Source: Nemertoderma westbladi
Taxonomy: Eukaryota; Xenacoelomorpha; Nemertodermatida; Nemertodermatidae
Reading direction: 5' to 3'
NCBI GenBank assembly: GCA_032718475.1
Contig: JAUCBJ010006247.1
Location: forward strand, 1 to 64,000
DNA: 64,000 nt
Positions 57,401 through 64,000 of the stretch are shown one piece after another (position 1 is the stretch's first letter; each line of letters opens with the position of its first letter). The notes beneath the pieces are model-generated. The model saw only the letters and a list, made by a program, of their open reading frames with translations. It was not told the DNA's origin and did no database searches. The position numbers and the translations under genes were made by a program.

Positions 57401-60222
57401 GTTACGACGGCTATGACTTGTATACAACTGTATCTCCTATTTGCGTTACGACGGCTATGACTTGTATACAACTGTATCTCCTATTTGCGTTACGACGGCT
57501 ATGACCTGTATACAACTGTATCTCCTATTTGTTACGACGGCTATGACTTGTATACAACTGTATCTCCTATTTGTTACGACGGCTATGACTTGTATACAAC
57601 TGTATCTCCTATTTGCGTTACGACGGCTATGACTTGTATACAACTGTATCTCCTATTTGCGTTACGACGGCTATGACTTGTATACAACTGTATCTCCTAT
57701 TTGTTACGACGGCTATGACTTGTATACAACTGTATCTCCTACTTGTTACGACGGCTATGACTTGTATACAACTGTATCTCCTACGTGTTACGACGGCTAT
57801 GACTTGTATACAACTGTATCTCCTATTTGCGTTACGACGGCTATGACCTGTATACAACTGTATCTCCTATTTGTTACGACGGCTATGACTTGTATACAAC
57901 TGTATCTCCTAATTGTTACGACGGCTATGACTTGTATACAACTGTATCTCCTAATTGTTACGACGGCTATGACTTGTATACAACTGTATCTCCTATTTGC
58001 GTTACGACGGCTATGACTTGTATACAACTGTATCTCCTAATTGTTACGACGGCTATGACTTGTATACAACTGTATCTCCTAATTGTTACGACGGCTATGA
58101 CTTGTATACAACTGTATCTCCTATTTGCGTTACGACGGCTATGACTTGTATACAACTGTATCTCCTATTTGCGTTACGACGGCTATGACTTGTATACAAC
58201 TGTATCTCCTACGTGTTACGACGGCTATGACTTGTATACAACTGTATCTCCTAATTGTTACGACGGCTATGACTTGTATACAACTGTATCTCCTACGTGT
58301 TACGACGGCTATGACTTGTATACAACTGTATCTCCTAATTGTTACGACGGCTATGACTTGTATACAACTGTATCTCCTAATTGTTACGACGGCTATGACT
58401 TGTATACAACTGTATCTCCTATTTGCGTTACGACGGCTATGACTTGTATACAACTGTATCTCCTACTTGTTACGACGGCTATGACTTGTATACAACTGTA
58501 TCTCCTACGTGTTACGACGGCTATGACTTGTATACAAATGTATCTCCTACGTGTTACGACGGCTATGACCTGTATACAACTGTATCTCCTATTTGCGTTA
58601 CGACGGCTATGACTTGTATACAACTGTATCTCCTATTTGCGTTACGACGGCTATGACTTGTATACAACTGTATCTCCTAATTGTTACGACGGCTATGACT
58701 TGTATACAACTGTATCTCCTACTTGTTTCGACGGCTATGACTTGTATACAACTGTATCTCCTACTTGTTACGACGGCTATGACTTGTATACAACTGTATC
58801 TCCTATTTGCGTTACGACGGCTATGACTTGTATACAACTGTATCTCCTATTTGTTACGACGGCTATGACTTGTATACAACTGTATCTCCTACTTGTTACG
58901 ACGGCTATGACTTGTATACAACTGTATCTCCTACGTGTTACGACGGCTATGACTTGTATACAACTGTATCTCCTATTTGCGTTACGACGGCTATGACCTG
59001 TATACAACTGTATCTCCTATTTGTTACGACGGCTATGACTTGTATACAACTGTATCTCCTAATTGTTACGACGGCTATGACTTGTATACAACTGTATCTC
59101 CTAATTGTTACGACGGCTATGACTTGTATACAACTGTATCTCCTATTTGCGTTACGACGGCTATGACTTGTATACAACTGTATCTCCTATTTGCGTTACG
59201 ACGGCTATGACCTGTATACAACTGTATCTCCTATTTGTTACGACGGCTATGACTTGTATACAACTGTATCTCCTATTTGTTACGACGGCTATGACTTGTA
59301 TACAACTGTATCTCCTATTTGCGTTACGACGGCTATGACTTGTATACAACTGTATCTCCTATTTGCGTTACGACGGCTATGACTTGTATACAACTGTATC
59401 TCCTATTTGCGTTACGACGGCTATGACTTGTATACAACTGTATCTCCTATTTGTTACGACGGCTATGAATTGTATACAACTGTATCTCCTACTTGTTACG
59501 ACGGCTATGACTTGTATACAACTGTATATCCTACGTGTTACGACGGCTATGACTTGTATACAACTGTATCTCCTATTTGCGTTACGACGGCTATGACCTG
59601 TATACAACTGTATCTCCTATTTGTTACGACGGCTATGACTTGTATACAACTGTATCTCCTAATTGTTACGACGGCTATGACTTGTATACAACTGTATCTC
59701 CTAATTGTTACGACGGCTATGACTTGTATACAACTGTATCTCCTATTTGCGTTACGACGGCTATGACTTGTATACAACTGTATCTCCTATTTGCGTTACG
59801 AAGGCTATGACTTGTATACAACTGTATCTCCTAATTGTTACGACGGCTATGACTTGTATACAACTGTATCTCCTAATTGTTACGACGGCTATGACTTGTA
59901 TACAACTGTATCTCCTAATTGTTACGACGGCTATGACTTGTATACAACTGTATCTCCTATTTGCGTTACGACGGCTATGACTTGTATACAACTGTATCTC
60001 CTATTTGCGTTACGACGGCTATGACTTGTATACAACTGTATCTCCTAATTGTTACGACGGCTATGACTTGTATACAACTGTATCTCCTATTTGCGTTACG
60101 ACGGCTATGACTTGTATACAACTGTATCTCCTAATTGTTACGACGGCTATGACTTGTATACAACTGTATCTCCTAATTGTTACGACGGCTATGACTTGTA
60201 TACAACTGTATCTCCTACTTGT
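51447..60222. repeat. Minisatellite array 4, 42/44-bp units
   Basis: About 208 units. The 42-bp unit runs GTTACGACGGCTATGAC, then TTGTATACAACTG, then TATCTCCTAATT. Position 40 varies (AATT, ATTT, ACTT, ACGT endings). A 44-bp class ends CCTATTTGC, two extra bases. 42-bp runs keep two plus frames and a minus frame open (CYDGYDLYTTVSPN on plus). Each 44-bp unit switches frame, which argues against coding. Higher-order order is visible, for example a 170-bp block (three 42 plus one 44) repeated at 55271, 55441 and 55611, and a block at 56033-56430 recurring at 58423-58820. Confidence 0.97.
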
Positions 60223-60957
60223 TTTTCAACTGATTTTGATTTTGTTTGCCCGCTTCTTGCAGCTCTTATGGGATTATAAAAGTGAAATGAAATGTCCCAA
60301 TAAACGTGTAAAAAAACGTTAAGACCAAATACAATGTCCAATTTGTGTCCACTTAGTGAACAATGACGTATTTAGTTAAATATAACTTTGTTATTTAAAA
60401 TTGAAATTATATTATTGTTAATTTAAAATTTCTTGTTAATTTAAAATTTATTGTTAATTTAAAATTTATTGTTAATTTAAAATGTAATATCTTTGTAAAT
60501 TTACGATGTAATCGTAGTAACAATTTACAATTTATTTAATCTTATATAAAATATTTTTTTAATCGTAAGTAAAGTTCTGTACCAGTACTGGTATACTAAA
60601 TAGAATTCAAGGATGAGATATGTTGTGCTACAGATGTCTTTAATATTGTATTTCCCTTGGATTGTCGTGGTACAGTTGTAGTAATTGATTGAAACAGACC
60701 TATACCAAATGTTACCTCTGTTTGTACTTAAGTTGTCGGTATGCAACCGACTGTTCTAGTTACAAGAATTTTCTCATCAGTGAAGCCAACATACTATGAA
60801 TGTGAGTAATTATAAAATTATGCTGTATATCGGGGGATGAATGGATCTGTTATGTTGGAAGCTCTTAACCATACAGGATACAGACTATAGTGGTAAAGGT
60901 TCAAATATCAAACCCAACAAAGTAGGGCCTAACCACTACTCTGCCAAAACAATTTAC
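60223..60957. other. Right flank of array 4, A/T-rich
   Basis: AATAAA at about 60300 and four tandem copies of a TTGTTAATTTAAAATTT-type 18-20-bp unit at 60413-60485. No supportable gene. Confidence 0.55.
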
Positions 60958-61497
60958 GGCCCATGTGAAGAATACCAGACTTTCTGCCGTTATATTTCAC
61001 TTTGCAGTTACCCCCATGTGAAGAATACCAGGTTTTCACCAAAAACACAGGTTACAGAAGGGCTGAATCTAACCAAAACAATAAACGAATTTGTATATGT
61101 ACAGGTTATAAGACAGAAACACGCGCTATAAAACACTTAATAAAGATAAATTAAAAAAAATAAAAAATCTTCATATATGAATTCTGTATATTACATCCAA
61201 ACATTTGGATAAAATTTGTCGCCCATGTGAAGAATACCAGGATTTCACTTTTCGGTCGACTTTTTATTGGAATTTTATATATGAAGATTTTTTATTTTTT
61301 TTAATTTATCTTTTTTAAGTGTTTTATAGCGCTTATTTCTCTCTTATAACCTGTACATATACTAATTCGTTTATTGTTTTGGTTAGATTCAGCCGTTCTG
61401 TAACCTGTTTTTTTGGTGAAAATCTGGTATTCTTCACATGGGGGTAACTGCACAGTGAAATATAACGGCAGAAAGTCTGGTATTATTCACATGGGCC
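60958..61497. mobile_element. 540-bp foldback element
   Basis: The left arm (60958-61182) and right arm (61278-61497) are near-perfect reverse complements, starting GGCCCATGTGAAGAATACC and ending with its complement. GTGAAGAATACCAG-like segments recur inside (60966, 61019, 61215, and inverted twice). No frame has coding support. No sure target-site duplication. Confidence 0.8.
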
Positions 61498-62869
61498 AAA
61501 TTTGTCGCACGTACAATAAGTTAAAAGATAATTATACCGGAAGCAGTGATTACTCAGGTTCGATCCTTGGTTAAGTCAGTTAAATTTTCGTGTAATTATT
61601 AATAATATATGCCATTATTTTCGGTGTGGTGATCAATCTTGGGGGGTTAGAGTGGCACCCTTTCTTGTAGGTTATTGCCAAGAGAGAAAGAGAAGAGCCT
61701 TCGGATTTCCTCGAATGTTTAGTGTTTCACTTTCACCTATAAATTTACTTTTTTTTATTTCTTTTAAAGTTACCAATTTACAAATTTATTACCCATTTAA
61801 ATTACACAACATATATACTACGGAAGAGGGAGAACTATGCATTTTTTAATAGCGTATTCCAAACAAGCACACCAGGCACCAGTTTGAGTAGATTTTTTTT
61901 ATATAATCTTTACGTATCTCCAGGATCAGAAAGTGTAATTTAAATTTATTGCCCTATTTCCATCACCGCATTGCTTCATACACCACGCGTCAACCCAGGA
62001 TGTATTATATATCATCACAATTTTCTAGTTGAGAGCCAATAATAGTATATTTTTATATTATATTAATGATGTTATCTGCCTTGTAGTTAGTTAGTTGTAT
62101 AACCGTATAGGGGCCGTATACTCTATCGATCACACACCCCATCCAACCCTCTAATAACCCCTTTATTTTTATCCCGATACTGCGGTTGCCTATAATGGCT
62201 CATTGTTGCATCGATTTTTCGAGTGGGCTTTGTGCTATATGACTGCCCGAGTAAAGCCTAAGTAAATGGCCACGTCAATAATCAAGTCATAATGAGTTGT
62301 GTCGTAGCTGAATTACTGCGCCAGTTCCCTCTATCTGTCGCAGCTATATGCTGTATATCAGAGAAGAGACGCGGATGGAACTGAAATTGTTTTATATGTA
62401 TATATATATATATATCTATATATATATCGAGCATTTATATTTTTTAGTGATCTTTATGCTTTTGTGTCAATTATTTTCTATTTTAGGCAGCGTTCAAACT
62501 TACTGAGCCACTATAAGCCGCGTTTTAAATTAGACCCTCACCAATTAGAGTCTTAAATTTACATGACAGGTTTAATTAGGGTTTAGCCTGACTGACTAAC
62601 CTTAACCATATAATAAACCAAATCCAGGTCAAATTGTCTGAAATAAACTACCGGCGGACAGGTATTGAAATGCATTATCGTACCGGTACCGGAACTCAGG
62701 TATATATCTAAAATGTAGGTTAGAACTGGAGATTTGAAACCAAATACGGAGGTTTGGTTTCCTCGGCAGTTAGGGTCCAGCATGGACTCCCATTTAAGAA
62801 TACTGGTACTACTGCTGCCATAAATAATCGAATCTTGAGATTCCGTTTTATTCTAGGGGACTTCTAAAT
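61498..62869. other. Intergenic, no gene recognised
   Basis: A/T-rich, with a (TA)n microsatellite at 62395-62430 and short TACCGGTACCGG motifs near 62680. No coding similarity was found. Confidence 0.5.
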
Positions 62870-64000
62870 CATGGAGTGATTATTCAATGCTGCCCAGCCC
62901 ATGCCTTCCCCTTACGTGTCCTGACTTTCGGATCCGTGATCCCCCCAAGTAGCAGGAGTCATCCACCAACATGCTCAAGCATGCCATCGCTGGAGCTTAT
63001 TCCTTTACTATCAAACATTTCTTGAGGGCTGTCAAGGTCATAATTTTGGTCTTCTTGGAGTTTACAAAAAGTGAAAAAGACCAACACTAGAAGCAACCTG
63101 CTACAATGAGGAGCCTTTGGGCTCCCTTTAGTGATTCTGACAGTACCCCTAAGTCATCAGCAATGTCTAGATCAGTAATGTACTTTGCTGGATTCCCTAT
63201 ACTACTTGTGCCAGTAGGGTGTGTTACCCATCAACCTATCTTTATTAAGATGGTCTAAGGACATGCATAGAACATAATTAACCACAATTATTAATAAGAA
63301 TAAGTAAAAAAAGTAAAGTAAATTTTCTTCGGCCGCTAGGCCAGGGATTACGCACAAAGTTTGACGACTTATTTCCCGTGCGGTCCCCCCAGAACTTTAC
63401 TCCCCAGAGGAAACTCAAGTACTCATTTAGGTACCACTTAAGGATGCAAGGCAGAGATGCGCCCTGCTGGTTCCTTTGAAGCATTCGTGCCGAAACGAAA
63501 ACTGCCCTGGTCCATGTGAGGATCGAACCCACGACCCACGGGAGATGTGAATTCAATGCAACCACTACACCAAGGTGGAACGGTGCAAGTGTGTCGCCTT
63601 GAAAGACTCCCCATAAGACTTTGAATGGATCTGTGTCACCATCAGCACTAGCCACTGACACAAATGTGGTTGAACCATCGTAGTCATCTGATAGCTACAA
63701 TAATTTCCTTATAGGAATCCCATATGCTGTCAGTATGCTAAACATGCGTGATCGGGAGACTGAGGCGAATGCCTTAAAGAAGTCAACAGAGATAATATCC
63801 AGACGTCTGTCTTTCTTTATTGATAGCTCTACAAGTATAATGTCTGTCTGATAACTCGTTAACACTAGGCCAATGTGAACTATATTTAAGTGACTATAGT
63901 CGTTGCACCTGGCGAAATTGTAGCTCCAGTTGTTTCAAATATAATAAAAAGTCATTAACTACAAGGATGACATGGGTTTTAGAGATATATTCTTACCTCA
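62870..64000 (-). pseudogene. RTE-type LINE reverse transcriptase relic, split by a SINE
   Basis: On the minus strand, in order: SVDFFKAFASVSRSRMFSIL (about 63770), AYGIP, GVFQGDTLAP ending near 63582, then, after the SINE, YLFLLIIVVNYVL (from 63306), ITDLDIADDLGVLSE (63138-63179; IADD replaces the usual FADD) and DVRTRKGKAWAALN (about 62900). This is the RT order of RTE-type LINEs. Internal stops and frameshifts make it dead. Its 5' part runs off the window. Confidence 0.75.
63307..63581 (-). mobile_element. tRNA-derived SINE, copy B, inserted in the RTE relic
   Basis: Same family as copy A: minus-strand TTCCACCTTGG start, A-box TGGTGTAGTGGTTG, B-box GGTTCGATCCT, shared body and AAAGTAAAGT (plus) tail. 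The borders are set by the LINE protein: GDTLAP ends at 63582 and YLF resumes at 63306, so the SINE is a clean 275-bp insertion between two adjacent codons or nearly so. Confidence 0.88.

Noticed and set aside
63278-63661. 127-codon minus-strand frame as one protein
   Set aside because: It is a chimera of LINE relic and SINE sequence.

Overview
This is eukaryotic, AT-rich, intron-containing animal DNA. Two host genes are recognisable, both on the minus strand: the 5' exon of a cytoplasmic poly(A)-binding protein gene (PABPC type), and a complete three-exon gene whose protein matches SPICE1, the spindle and centriole-associated protein. Everything else is repeats and transposable elements. The mix of APE-type LINEs, RTE-type relics, tRNA-derived SINEs, hAT- and Harbinger-like MITEs and TTAA-flanked elements suggests a marine invertebrate, perhaps a deuterostome. 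That taxonomic guess is inference at low confidence.

Layout. 1-11509: a minisatellite with 40/42-bp units, interrupted by two small retroposon-like insertions and containing an internal duplication of about 2.5 kb. 11510-13990: PABPC exon, donor site and upstream region. 13991-15320: a foldback element with a nested MITE. 16388-22174: a 27-bp minisatellite split near its left edge by a decayed LINE. 22427-22744: a small MITE. 23012-31862: the SPICE1-like gene. Its 6-kb first intron holds a 15/17-bp minisatellite, a TTAA-flanked element, and the same minisatellite again in inverted orientation. 31945-34374: a MITE-like element with another nested in it, 82 bp upstream of the SPICE1 start codon. 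34971-36417 and 43118-44053: two more TTAA-flanked elements with G-run ends. 36555-38085: two tandem arrays. 38440-38774: a CpG-rich candidate first exon. 39001-39552: a hAT-like MITE. 42610-42877 and 63307-63581: two copies of one tRNA-derived SINE. 47290-48055: a CTGCAG-rich array. 48442-51446: a nearly intact 5'-truncated LINE inserted in the left edge of a 42/44-bp minisatellite that runs to about 60222. 60958-61497: a foldback element. 62870-64000: an RTE-type LINE relic on the minus strand, split by the second SINE.

Tandem arrays make up roughly 40% of the window. The very long open frames across them, often open in three or four frames at once, come from unit lengths divisible by three without stop codons and are not evidence of genes. 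The most notable pattern is how arrays and insertions relate. Two unrelated LINEs each split one minisatellite unit near the left edge of an array. Both host genes have arrays in, or just beyond, the intron after an early exon. Three arrays are built of unit classes differing by exactly 2 bp.
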